This document shows, piece by piece, positions 14,837 through 21,459 of a DNA stretch of 53,144 nt. The translations under genes were made by a program, and so were the position numbers. Below the pieces are notes generated by a model that saw nothing but the letters and a program-made list of their open reading frames with translations, had not been told where the DNA came from and did not search any database. Where the stretch lies: contig NZ_BMVV01000036.1 in the NCBI RefSeq assembly GCF_014650895.1, forward strand, positions 1 to 53,144, read 5' to 3'. Origin of the DNA: Streptomyces omiyaensis (GTDB lineage Bacteria > Actinomycetota > Actinomycetes > Streptomycetales > Streptomycetaceae). Each line of letters begins with the position of its first letter. Position 1 is the first letter of the stretch.

Positions 14837-15697
14837 TCAGGCCGCGAGAGCGGGCTTGCGGCAGCGGGCGGTGTACGCCGTGGCGGTCTCGCCCGGGGCC
14901 GGGGCGGGCAGCGCGGCCCGGACCGCGGCCACCAGCTCGGTGTGCTTGGACTGGTCGTCCGGGGTCAGGGGGCGGCGCCAGAGCGTGGCCAAGTGCGTGT
15001 AGGCGACGCGGGCGAGGTGCTCGTCGAGGACGTCGCTCGCGGAACGGCCCGGGGCGGCGTCGGCCAGGACGCGGAGGGTGCCGGCGGCCAGGGCCCGGAC
15101 GGAGCTGGCGTCCCGGGCGTTCTGCCGGGGCATGGCGGGCAGGGCGCCGGCGGGGCCGTCGACGGCCCGACCGCGCGTGGTGGGGATCGCGTCGGCGGGA
15201 ACCGCGCGGGCGGCGTCGGCCCGGCGGGCGGCGGGAACCGCACGCTCCCACTGGGCTCGCCGGTCGGCGGGGCGCTCCTGCGGCCGGGCGACCTTGAGGG
15301 TCTGGACGGTGGCGCGGCGGTGACGGGTCAGGTCGACCGCGAGGCGTTCCTCGCGCGCCCACTCCTCGTACTGGCGGCTCCAGGTGTCCGCGCTGATGTC
15401 GACGTCGACGAGGCGGTTGCTGGAGCTGCAGCGGATCGCGGCGTCGACGCCGGCCCGGCCGGTGTGGTGCGGGACGAGCTTGAGCAGGTAGGTGCCGCGG
15501 TTGGGGGTCAGGGGCACCCAGGTGTCGCAGGCCGGGCAGATCAGCGAGATGCGGCGCTTCTGGGTGGACTCGATCCGCCGCATGTCGATGTGGCCGGGCG
15601 ACAGGGTCGAGAGGACGATCGGGGCGAGGGGGCTGACGCGGGAGGTACGGGTGCGGCCCCGGCGCTTGGCGGCCTTGGGCATGGCGAGCTCGGGCAT
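14837..15697 (-). CDS. Zinc-ribbon protein heading the transfer operon, 286 aa
   Basis: ATG at 15697 with GAGGAG 5 bases upstream; a GTG 45 codons earlier has no ribosome-binding site. N-terminus basic (PKAAKRRGRTRTSRVSPL). Residues 50-115 contain LICPACDTWVPLTPNRGTYL...VPHHTGRAGVDAAIRCSSSNR, a CPxC knuckle with later His/Cys that could complete a zinc site. The C-terminal half is helical with Ala/Arg-rich linkers. First gene of the leftward block, transcribed away from the GntR gene. Function unknown; a DNA-binding or relaxosome-like role would be guesswork. Confidence 0.7.
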   Translation of the reverse strand: MPELAMPKAAKRRGRTRTSRVSPLAPIVLSTLSPGHIDMRRIESTQKRRISLICPACDTWVPLTPNRGTYLLKLVPHHTGRAGVDAAIRCSSSNRLVDVDISADTWSRQYEEWAREERLAVDLTRHRRATVQTLKVARPQERPADRRAQWERAVPAARRADAARAVPADAIPTTRGRAVDGPAGALPAMPRQNARDASSVRALAAGTLRVLADAAPGRSASDVLDEHLARVAYTHLATLWRRPLTPDDQSKHTELVAAVRAALPAPAPGETATAYTARCRKPALAA

Positions 15698-15953
15698 GGC
15701 GACTCCTCGGCAGGAGAAGGGGAAGGGGTACGCGGGGCGGATGCCTTCTCCACCCACCAGGTCCACGAGCCAACGGCCCGCGTCCCGGCGGATAGACAGC
15801 GCATCAGCACTGAGGTCATGCAGCAGTTCCACCGGCCTGGGGGGTTTGGTCGTAGCTACCGCCTCCGGCCACCTGCCCGACTCCGAAGAGACGGGCCGCA
15901 GAACTGCAGTGGTGCAGGTGTGAGGTGTTGCCTACCGGCCGTCACCTCGCATT

Positions 15954-16009
15954 CCTAAGGTTCCCTATGGTCTCCTAAGCTGTCAAGCGGTACGGTAAGG
16001 AAACCTAAG
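15954..16009. promoter_or_regulatory. Three CCTAAG repeats in the divergent GntR/transfer-operon promoter
   Basis: CCTAAG occurs at 15954, 15974 and 16004, offsets of 20 and 30 bp, so all three sit on the same face of the helix. They lie 33 bp before the GntR start and about 255 bp before the leftward operon start. The AT-richer context (TTCCTAAGGTTCCCTATGG) is unlike the surroundings. Likely GntR operators controlling transfer genes, in the manner of KorA-type regulators. Confidence 0.6.
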
Positions 16010-16041
16010 ATCTGAAGTGACGAGCCACCGAGGAGGCAGAC

Positions 16042-16791
16042 GTGAGCCGGGCCGACAATCGACCGCCGTACGCACGGATCGCAGGTCACTATCGAGATCT
16101 GATCGAGTCCGGCGCGCTGGTCGCCGGCACACTCCTGCCGAGCATCAAGAACCTGTCGGAGGAGTGGTCCGTCAGCACAGCCACGGTGGAGAAGGCCCTT
16201 CGCGTCCTCAAGGAGGAACGCCTGGTCGCCGGGATTCACGGCATCGGCACGGAAGTGCTCGGCACGCAGGTCTCCCTCTCCTCCGGAGCCGAACGACACG
16301 ACCGCAGCAGCAGGACCCAGTCGTCCTGGGGCGTCGGGGAGAAGTCGTCCGGCCATACAGCTGGCGTGGTGCAGGCCCCGGTCGATGTCGCCGAGGTCAT
16401 GGGGATCGCGCCTGGTGCCGACGTAATTCGCCGGAGCCGGGTTTACCGTGACGCGCACGGACTCGTCTCCCACTCGACCTCGTGGATCCCGGCCAGATTC
16501 GCCGTGGACATCCCGGACCTGGCCCGCAGCGAGCGCCTCAAGGGAGGAATTTCGCTGGACCTGATCGCTCGGGTGACAGGGCGGCACGCTGTACGCCGCG
16601 TAGACGAGGAGACCGCTCGCATCGCCACAGCGCACGACCTCGAGCTCCTGGAGCTGGAGGCCGGCACCGTGGCGGCCATCCTGGTGTTGACCGCGCGGTT
16701 CCTTGACTCGAATGGCGAGCTGCTGGAGTACGGCGTGGACCTGGGCGCCCCCGGCCGCACCCGGCGGACCACGTCCGAGGTTCTACGGTGA
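16042..16791 (+). CDS. GntR-family (HutC/UTRA) transcription regulator
   Basis: 249 aa, GTG start with GAGGAGG upstream. Residues 8-68: winged helix (YARIAGHYRDLIESGALVAG, LPSIKNLSEEWSVSTATVEK, then ALRVLKEERLV). Residues 100-245: UTRA-type effector domain (VMGIAPGADVIRRSRVYRDA, LVSHSTSWIPARF, TGRHAVRRVDEETARIAT). Such regulators repress transfer genes on Streptomyces plasmids until an effector binds. Its divergent position against the transfer operon and the three CCTAAG repeats suggests that role. It is coupled (GTGA) to the kinase gene. Confidence 0.9.
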   Translation: MSRADNRPPYARIAGHYRDLIESGALVAGTLLPSIKNLSEEWSVSTATVEKALRVLKEERLVAGIHGIGTEVLGTQVSLSSGAERHDRSSRTQSSWGVGEKSSGHTAGVVQAPVDVAEVMGIAPGADVIRRSRVYRDAHGLVSHSTSWIPARFAVDIPDLARSERLKGGISLDLIARVTGRHAVRRVDEETARIATAHDLELLELEAGTVAAILVLTARFLDSNGELLEYGVDLGAPGRTRRTTSEVLR

Positions 16792-17375
16792 CCGGGCCCA
16801 ACACCGGCCGTCCGGTTCCCACGCCTCGCGCGATCCTCATGTCGGGCCTGCAGGGCGCGGGCAAAACGACCCTTGCCCGCGCCCTGGAGAAGGCCGGCTT
16901 CCGGCGTCTCTGCCCCGACGAGGAGATGTTCCGCCGCTACGGCCACTACGGCCGGGACTTCCCCCGTGGGCAGTTCAGGGTCAGAGAGGCACCCGTACTC
17001 AAGGACATCGCTCTTGAGCTCGGAGAGCTCCTGGCGGCCGGACACGACGCCGTGGTCGACCACGGCTTCTGGACTCCGGAGGAGCGGTCCCAGTGGGCAG
17101 CGGCTGTGGTGAAGGCGGGCGGTGAACCCATCCTGATCTACCTGCCGCTCCCGCACGAGGTGCGCTGGGACCGAATCCGGAAGCGCAACGAGCAGTCGTT
17201 GGTCGACGCGAACTCGATCGAGTTCAGCGAGGAGGACCTCCTTCGGCATGCGGGCCGCTTCTCCCCGCCGACCGCCGATGAGCCGCACCTCGTGTACGAC
17301 GGCCATCCGGACAGCGTCCTCGCCCTGCTTCGCCGCGCGCAGCAGCCGGATGCGGATGGAACCGTAAAACACTGA
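16788..17375 (+). CDS. P-loop kinase (AAA_33/zeta-like), 195 aa
   Basis: GTG overlaps the GntR stop. Walker A GLQGAGKTT (20-28) after strand AILMS, then CPDEEMFRRYG, an acidic lid site, DAVVDHGFWTPEERSQWAAA (the D-H-G of the base-binding/phosphate-acceptor region), and RxxR lid WDRIRKRNEQ. This is the small polynucleotide/antibiotic kinase type of P-loop enzyme (AAA_33), phosphorylating a small molecule or nucleic-acid end; substrate cannot be read from sequence. Coupling to a UTRA-domain regulator hints that its substrate or product is the effector. Ends at a strong terminator. Confidence 0.8.
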   Translation: MTGPNTGRPVPTPRAILMSGLQGAGKTTLARALEKAGFRRLCPDEEMFRRYGHYGRDFPRGQFRVREAPVLKDIALELGELLAAGHDAVVDHGFWTPEERSQWAAAVVKAGGEPILIYLPLPHEVRWDRIRKRNEQSLVDANSIEFSEEDLLRHAGRFSPPTADEPHLVYDGHPDSVLALLRRAQQPDADGTVKH

Positions 17376-17377
17376 GC

Positions 17378-17430
17378 CTCCTGAGTCGGCGGACCGTTCG
17401 TTTCGGTTCTAGGTCCGCCACACTCAGGAG
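17378..17430 (+). terminator. Two-part hairpin after the kinase gene
   Basis: CTCCTGAGT (17378-17386) pairs with ACTCAGGAG (17422-17430) and inner GGCGGACC with GGTCCGCC; it starts 3 bp after the stop codon. Confidence 0.75.
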
Positions 17431-17443
17431 TTCCAGATCTGAC

Positions 17444-17468
17444 ATGTGGCCGGATCATCTGGCCACAT
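17444..17468. promoter_or_regulatory. Inverted repeat ATGTGGCC-N9-GGCCACAT before the XRE gene
   Basis: Perfect 8-bp arms centred 35 bp upstream of the ATG at 17491. The half-site ATGTGGCC recurs inside the gene at 17753 and 17774 (21 bp apart, two helical turns), the last again followed by AGATCAT as the upstream copy is by GGATCAT. Probably the operator of the XRE regulator itself. Confidence 0.6.
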
Positions 17469-17490
17469 AGGCCACGAGGTTGGGGGCGGG

Positions 17491-18921
17491 ATGGCGCAGA
17501 AGCCGAGGGAGCTGACGCCCTGGGTGTCGCCCTTGCACAACTGGGGGTACCAGCTGCGGGAGCTGCGGACCTCACGGGGACTGAGCCTTCGCGAGCTCGG
17601 CAAGATGACTCGTATCGACCACAGCCACCTGGGACGATTCGAGCGAGCGGAGCGAACGCCCGACCGTTCGCAGGCCGTGGTCCTGGACGACAAACTGGGC
17701 GCCAGCGGCATGCTGCTCCGCCTGTGGGAGCGGATCGGTGACGAGCGTGGCCATGTGGCCAATCCCCCGGCCCATGTGGCCAGATCATCAGTGGACCTAG
17801 CTTTCGCCATGGCTGACCAGGCAGCGTCGGACGAAGGGATCTCGGTCCCGTGTCGTCTAGCTGATGGGTCGGTGATTTGGGTGGCTCTGAATCGGCGTGC
17901 GCTGCTGCGCACGGGGATGGGGCTCGGGGCTGCGGCCGCGGTCGGCGTCGGCTCGCCGGCCTTCGCGGACTCCGGTGCCGTTCCCGGTCTGGTCCGCAAG
18001 GCCCGGGCCGCGTACGCGTACGGCTCGACGCCTGTGGAGCACCTACGTCGCACCCGCCGCCTGCTGATCGACAACGACAACCTGCTCGGGCCCCGGCACG
18101 CCGTCGCCGCAGTGCGCGACCACATCCAGGTCATCCAAGAGCTGCGCCGGGACGCGAAGGGCGCCGACCGGCGCGACCTGATGGAGCTCCAGACGCAGTA
18201 CGGCGAGTTCCTGTCCTGGCTCTACCAGGACCTGGGCAACCCGCAGGCGGCGTCGTACTGGCTGGACCGGGCCATGCAGTGGTCGCACACCGTCGGCGAC
18301 AACGACCTGACCACGTACGTCATGGCCCGCAAGGCACAACTGGCCGGTGACACGGCCGACCTGGTCGACGTGGTCGACCTCGCCGAGGCCGCCCAGCGCA
18401 TGGCCCGTCCGCGCAGCCGCCTCGCCGCCGTCGCGCGCACCTACGAGGCGTACGGACACGCGCTGCGCGGTGACGCCGACGAGAGCGAGCGGGCGATCGA
18501 CGACGTCCGCAACGCCCTCGATGGCGCCGCCGCCGACCCCACCCCGTGGGGCGTGTGGCTGAATGCCTCGTACGTGGAGGTCCACCGCGCCCAGGGCCTC
18601 GAGGCCCTCGGCAAGCACGACCAGGCCGCCGCCGCGTTCGGCGCCGCCATCCGGCTGATGCCGGACGGCTACCACCGCGACCGGGGCGTCTACATGGCGC
18701 GGCAGGCCGTAGCGTTGGCCGGCGCCCGCGCCCCGGAGCAAGCCGCCGCACTCGGGATGCACGCGCTGACCGTCGCGGAGGACACGGGCTCCGGCCGGAT
18801 CACGAACGAACTCGTCCGGCTCGACAAGGCCCTGATCCCCTGGCAGCGCGAGCCGGCCGTAGCCGAGTTCCGCGCCACCTTCGACTCCACCCTCTTCCAC
18901 GAGACAGAAACGGAAGCCTGA
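17491..18921 (+). CDS. XRE-family regulator with TPR-like C-terminus
   Basis: 476 aa; ATG at 17491 preferred over the in-frame GTG 15 codons earlier, which lies inside the operator. Residues 15-75: helix-turn-helix (LRELRTSRGLSLRELGKMTR, HSHLGRFERAERTPDRSQAV). Residues about 125-150: RRALLRTGMGLGAAAAVGVG, a hydrophobic hinge typical of this Streptomyces regulator type and easily mistaken for a Tat signal. Residues 160-470: helical repeats (LRRTRRLLIDNDNLLGPRHA, GEFLSWLYQDLGNPQAASYW, ARTYEAYGHALRGDADESER) of TPR type that sense a peptide or small ligand. First gene of the RibD-like operon; likely its regulator. Confidence 0.85.
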   Translation: MAQKPRELTPWVSPLHNWGYQLRELRTSRGLSLRELGKMTRIDHSHLGRFERAERTPDRSQAVVLDDKLGASGMLLRLWERIGDERGHVANPPAHVARSSVDLAFAMADQAASDEGISVPCRLADGSVIWVALNRRALLRTGMGLGAAAAVGVGSPAFADSGAVPGLVRKARAAYAYGSTPVEHLRRTRRLLIDNDNLLGPRHAVAAVRDHIQVIQELRRDAKGADRRDLMELQTQYGEFLSWLYQDLGNPQAASYWLDRAMQWSHTVGDNDLTTYVMARKAQLAGDTADLVDVVDLAEAAQRMARPRSRLAAVARTYEAYGHALRGDADESERAIDDVRNALDGAAADPTPWGVWLNASYVEVHRAQGLEALGKHDQAAAAFGAAIRLMPDGYHRDRGVYMARQAVALAGARAPEQAAALGMHALTVAEDTGSGRITNELVRLDKALIPWQREPAVAEFRATFDSTLFHETETEA

Positions 18922-18925
18922 GCAG

Positions 18926-19606
18926 ATGACCGCCCGCCCGTACGTTCTGCTGTCCGCCGCCATGTCGGTCGACGGCTACCTGGACGACACCAGCTCCGAG
19001 CGGCTGCTGCTCTCCAACGCTGAGGACTTCGACCGCGTCGACCAGGTCCGCGCGGAGTCCGACGCCATCCTGATCGGCGCGAACACCATGCGCCGGGACA
19101 ACCCGCGCCTGTTGGTCAACAGCGACGAACGCCGTGCTCAGCGCGTCGCCGACGGCAAGCCGGCCTACCCGCTCAAGGTCACGGTCACCCGCACCGGCGA
19201 CCTAACCGCCGACCTGAAGTTCTGGCACCACGGCGGCGACAAGTTGGTCTTCACCGTCGACAGCGCGGTGGAAAAGGTCCGCGCGACGCTCGGGGACCTC
19301 GCTGACGTCGTCAGCGTCGGGCCCGACCTCGACTGGGACCTGGTCCTCGATGAGCTCGGGCGCCGCGGCGTCAAGCAACTGATGGTGGAGGGCGGCGGCA
19401 CGATCCACACCCAGCTCATGGCGCAGAACCTGGCCGACGAGGTCCACCTCGCCGTCGCGCCACTGCTCGTAGGCCAGGCCGACGCCCCGAAATTCCTGGG
19501 CACCGCCGACTACCCGGGCGGGTCGACCTCCCGGATGCGTCTGCTGGAGGCCCGCGCGATCGGCGACGTCGTGCTCCTGCGCTACGCCCCGAAGGAGCGC
19601 GGCTGA
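18926..19606 (+). CDS. RibD C-terminal-type reductase (dihydrofolate reductase fold)
   Basis: 226 aa. Residues 6-70 (PYVLLSAAMSVDGYLDDTSS, ESDAILIGANTMRRDNPRLL) and 150-185 (VKQLMVEGGGTIHTQLMAQN, DEVHLAVAPLLVGQ) are the NADPH- and ribitylamine-binding signatures of the pyrimidine reductase half of riboflavin biosynthesis (RibD_C). In riboflavin synthesis this reduces the ribose of the deaminated pyrimidine. Here it is a stand-alone protein coupled (TGATG) to a separate deaminase, the reverse order of a normal RibD. Substrate may be a riboflavin-pathway pyrimidine or a related nucleoside. Confidence 0.88.
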   Translation: MTARPYVLLSAAMSVDGYLDDTSSERLLLSNAEDFDRVDQVRAESDAILIGANTMRRDNPRLLVNSDERRAQRVADGKPAYPLKVTVTRTGDLTADLKFWHHGGDKLVFTVDSAVEKVRATLGDLADVVSVGPDLDWDLVLDELGRRGVKQLMVEGGGTIHTQLMAQNLADEVHLAVAPLLVGQADAPKFLGTADYPGGSTSRMRLLEARAIGDVVLLRYAPKERG

Positions 19607-20070
19607 TGTACGCGCCCGGCCGAGACGAGGAACTCCGCTGGATGCGGCGCGCGATCGACCTCGCCGCGCTGTGCCCTCCGGCCGCCGGGGCGTACTCGGT
19701 GGGCGCGGTCATCGTTGCCGAGGACGGCACCGAGCTCGCGGCCGGCTACTCGCGCGAGACCGATCCGCGTGAACACGCGGAGGAGGCCGCCCTCGCGAAG
19801 CTCCCGGCGGGCGACCCGCGGCTGGCCACGGCGACGATCTACTCGTCCCTGGAGCCGTGCTCCCAGCGGAGCGCGGATCGTACTCCCTGCACGCAGCGGA
19901 TCCTCGAGGCCGGGATCCCGCGCGTCGTCATCGCCTGGCGCGAACCGCCGTTGTTCGTTGCCGACTGCGTGGGGGTCGAGCAGCTCGCCGAGGCGGGCGT
20001 GGACGTCGTAGAGCTGCCGGAACTCGCTGAGGCCGCACGCGCCGCGAACTCGCATCTGGGGTTCTCGTGA
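19606..20070 (+). CDS. RibD N-terminal-type deaminase
   Basis: 154 aa, start shared with the reductase stop. Zinc site: HAEEAA (His and catalytic Glu, about residues 63-68) and LEPCSQRSADRTPCTQRI, the PC-x8-C form that separates RibD deaminases from plain cytidine deaminases. It would deaminate an aminopyrimidine and pass it to the adjacent reductase. The pair reproduces bifunctional RibD as two polypeptides, under control of the XRE-TPR protein. No other riboflavin gene is visible in the window. Confidence 0.85.
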   Translation: MYAPGRDEELRWMRRAIDLAALCPPAAGAYSVGAVIVAEDGTELAAGYSRETDPREHAEEAALAKLPAGDPRLATATIYSSLEPCSQRSADRTPCTQRILEAGIPRVVIAWREPPLFVADCVGVEQLAEAGVDVVELPELAEAARAANSHLGFS

Positions 20071-20186
20071 CCACGCCTGTCCGTGATCTCGGCAGCGCCG
20101 TTTCGTTGGCGGCAGGCCAGGCGCTTCCCGAGCAGAGATCGAATGATGTATCTTTTCGGGAAGTGCTGGATAGGATGGAGGCTGTG

Positions 20187-20453
20187 ATGTCGGATCCGCT
20201 GCGTCGAGTTGATGCTCTGGTGGATGCTGACACGCTGCCCCCGCCTCATATCCGGCAGCAGTTGCGGATCGCTGCAAATCTCACCCAGGCGGAAGTTGCC
20301 GAGGCCATCGGCGTCCAGCGGCTTGCCGTCGTGCGATGGGAAGCCGGCCAGACGCAGCCCCACCGGGGAAACCGTCTGAAGTACGCGCAGCTGCTCCGCC
20401 GCCTGGCCGAGGAACACCCGTCCGTCGCTCAAGGAGGACTGGGTGAAGGCTGA
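20187..20453 (+). CDS. Stand-alone HTH protein resembling the Tap N-terminal domain
   Basis: 88 aa from ATG with GGAGG 5 bases upstream; a GTG at 20067 overlapping the deaminase stop would add 40 residues. The sequence (RVDALVDADTLPPPHIRQQL, RIAANLTQAEVAEAIGVQRL, AVVRWEAGQTQPHRGNRLKY, AQLLRRLAEEHP) aligns along its whole length with residues 9-85 of the Tap protein at 42048 (AVDALLEQVAQDDLPAPAER, LREAAGLSQAQIAKALDARR, EAVGNWETGKTEPRPPKRAA). It borders the non-coding origin region, so it may regulate or load replication proteins. Homology is by eye but clear. Confidence 0.75.
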   Translation: MSDPLRRVDALVDADTLPPPHIRQQLRIAANLTQAEVAEAIGVQRLAVVRWEAGQTQPHRGNRLKYAQLLRRLAEEHPSVAQGGLGEG

Positions 20454-20507
20454 CCTCGCACCTGTTTTCCGGCAGGCCGACTCCACCTTCAAGATCGAGG
20501 GGGTCGG

Positions 20508-20523
20508 GATGACCTAGGTCATC
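20508..20523. repeat. 16-bp perfect palindrome
   Basis: GATGACCTAGGTCATC, 55 bp after the Tap-like HTH gene, at the start of the non-coding region. Suits an operator for a dimeric HTH protein such as that gene's product. Confidence 0.65.
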
Positions 20524-20860
20524 GGCCGCGCGCGCCAAGTAGTGGACTCGCAATCCACTGCGGCCTCGCGCGGCCCGTCGTGCCGACAAGGGCTTCGCAA
20601 CCCGAGTCGGCTGCCCAGTGTCCGATTGACGTCGGCCCTGGGCCCAGCTCATCGAGCTGGTTCTTCTTCTCAATGCAGTCCCCGCCTTGACAAGCGGGTC
20701 GCTCCACTCGGCTGACAACCGAGCTTCGCAGTTCCACCCGGTCTGACAGGACCGGGCTCGTTCCACCCGGTCCGGCAAGACCGAGCTTCACCGCAGTAGC
20801 CCCTTCGCAGGGGGCTCCTGTCGTTCCTCAGCCCCGACAAGGACTTTGGAACATCCGTTC
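20524..20860. repeat. Array of short hairpins with C-T-n-n-C-A-A loops
   Basis: Successive stems with similar loops: AGTGGA(CTCGCAA)TCCACT, inside a larger GGCCGCGCG/CGCGCGGCC stem; GGG(CTTCGCAA)CCC inside GCCGAC/GTCGGC; CCAGCTC(ATC)GAGCTGG; CCCGC(CTTGACAA)GCGGG; CTCGG(CTGACAA)CCGAG; CCCGGTC(TGACAG)GACCGGG; CGGTC(CGGCAA)GACCG; AGCCCC(TTCGCAG)GGGGCT. Several are followed by GCT..GTTCC, giving an imperfect repeat of about 30 bp. Each 7-base loop has the U33/A37 pattern of a tRNA anticodon loop, but no D arm or acceptor is present. Most likely origin secondary structure. Confidence 0.6.
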
Positions 20861-21061
20861 GAATCACAGAGAGAAAGGGATTGCCTCTGGTTCTTCGTCC
20901 GGTCGCCCGCTCCTCACGGAGGGGGCGGCCACCTCACCCATTCACTCGCCGGCTGCCCTGTTCTCACAGGTCGGCCCGGCTCGCATATGAGAGTTGGTGT
21001 CCTCGTCATAGTGCCCGATCTGGTGTCCCCTGAAAAGTCGACCACTGCCCGTTTCGATACG

Positions 21062-21088
21062 ATTCGCGACATTCGCGCACTTCGCGCG
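21062..21088. repeat. Three tandem 9-bp repeats (iterons)
   Basis: ATTCGCGAC, ATTCGCGCA and CTTCGCGCG lie head to tail, placing TTCGCG at 21063, 21072 and 21081. Tandem short repeats of this size beside a rep gene are typical binding sites of the initiator. Confidence 0.6.
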
Positions 21089-21265
21089 GCAGAACTTCCT
21101 ATGGGAAGTCGCGCCCTGGCCAGCCCCGCCCGGCCGACGTACGTCCACGTCCGCAACGACTCCGTCAACGACGTCTGCGACGAGGCCGTCCCATGTGGCG
21201 GGACGCGATCTGAAGTCGTCGCCCGCCGTGCGGGAGCGCGGGGGGCAATCGGGGTTCGACGGTCT

Positions 21266-21274
21266 TTGTCCACA
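21266..21274 (+). promoter_or_regulatory. DnaA box TTGTCCACA
   Basis: Exact match to the Streptomyces DnaA-box consensus, 186 bp upstream of the rep start, within the non-coding region. A one-mismatch copy (TTATCCACG) lies at 52733 near the telomere. Confidence 0.7.
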
Positions 21275-21459
21275 GGGCGGCCGGTCCAGGCTGCCGAGGT
21301 GATCATTTCTCGCACCGCTGTGCCCCGCCCGCGCTTCGCCCCCCGAGGGGGTGTCCGGTTTGGCTGGTACACCACGGCCATGACCGCCTGCACCGCCCTG
21401 TCCGCCCCGGCGCCTCTCTACGTCCGCGCTTCCTCCATGACGCTCGTCGGGGGTGCCCG

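Larger units (their letters stand above)
20454..21459. other. Non-coding region upstream of rep: probable replication origin
   Basis: About 1 kb without a convincing gene between the HTH gene and rep. From left to right it holds a 16-bp perfect palindrome (20508-20523), a dense series of short hairpins (20524-20860), three tandem 9-bp repeats (21062-21088), a short hairpin ACTTCC/GGAAGT (21094-21109) and a perfect Streptomyces DnaA box (21266-21274). In Streptomyces plasmids the minimal replicon is a rep gene plus an adjacent repeat-rich non-coding sequence, which this matches. Confidence 0.7.

Noticed and set aside
17870..17970. Tat signal peptide (RRALLRTGMGLGAAAA) inside the XRE regulator
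   Set aside because: It lies about 125 residues in, after a DNA-binding domain; this hydrophobic hinge is usual in this regulator type.
20524..20860. A run of true tRNA genes
   Set aside because: Anticodon-like stems are present but I could not fold any D arm, T stem and acceptor into a cloverleaf; only loop motifs match.
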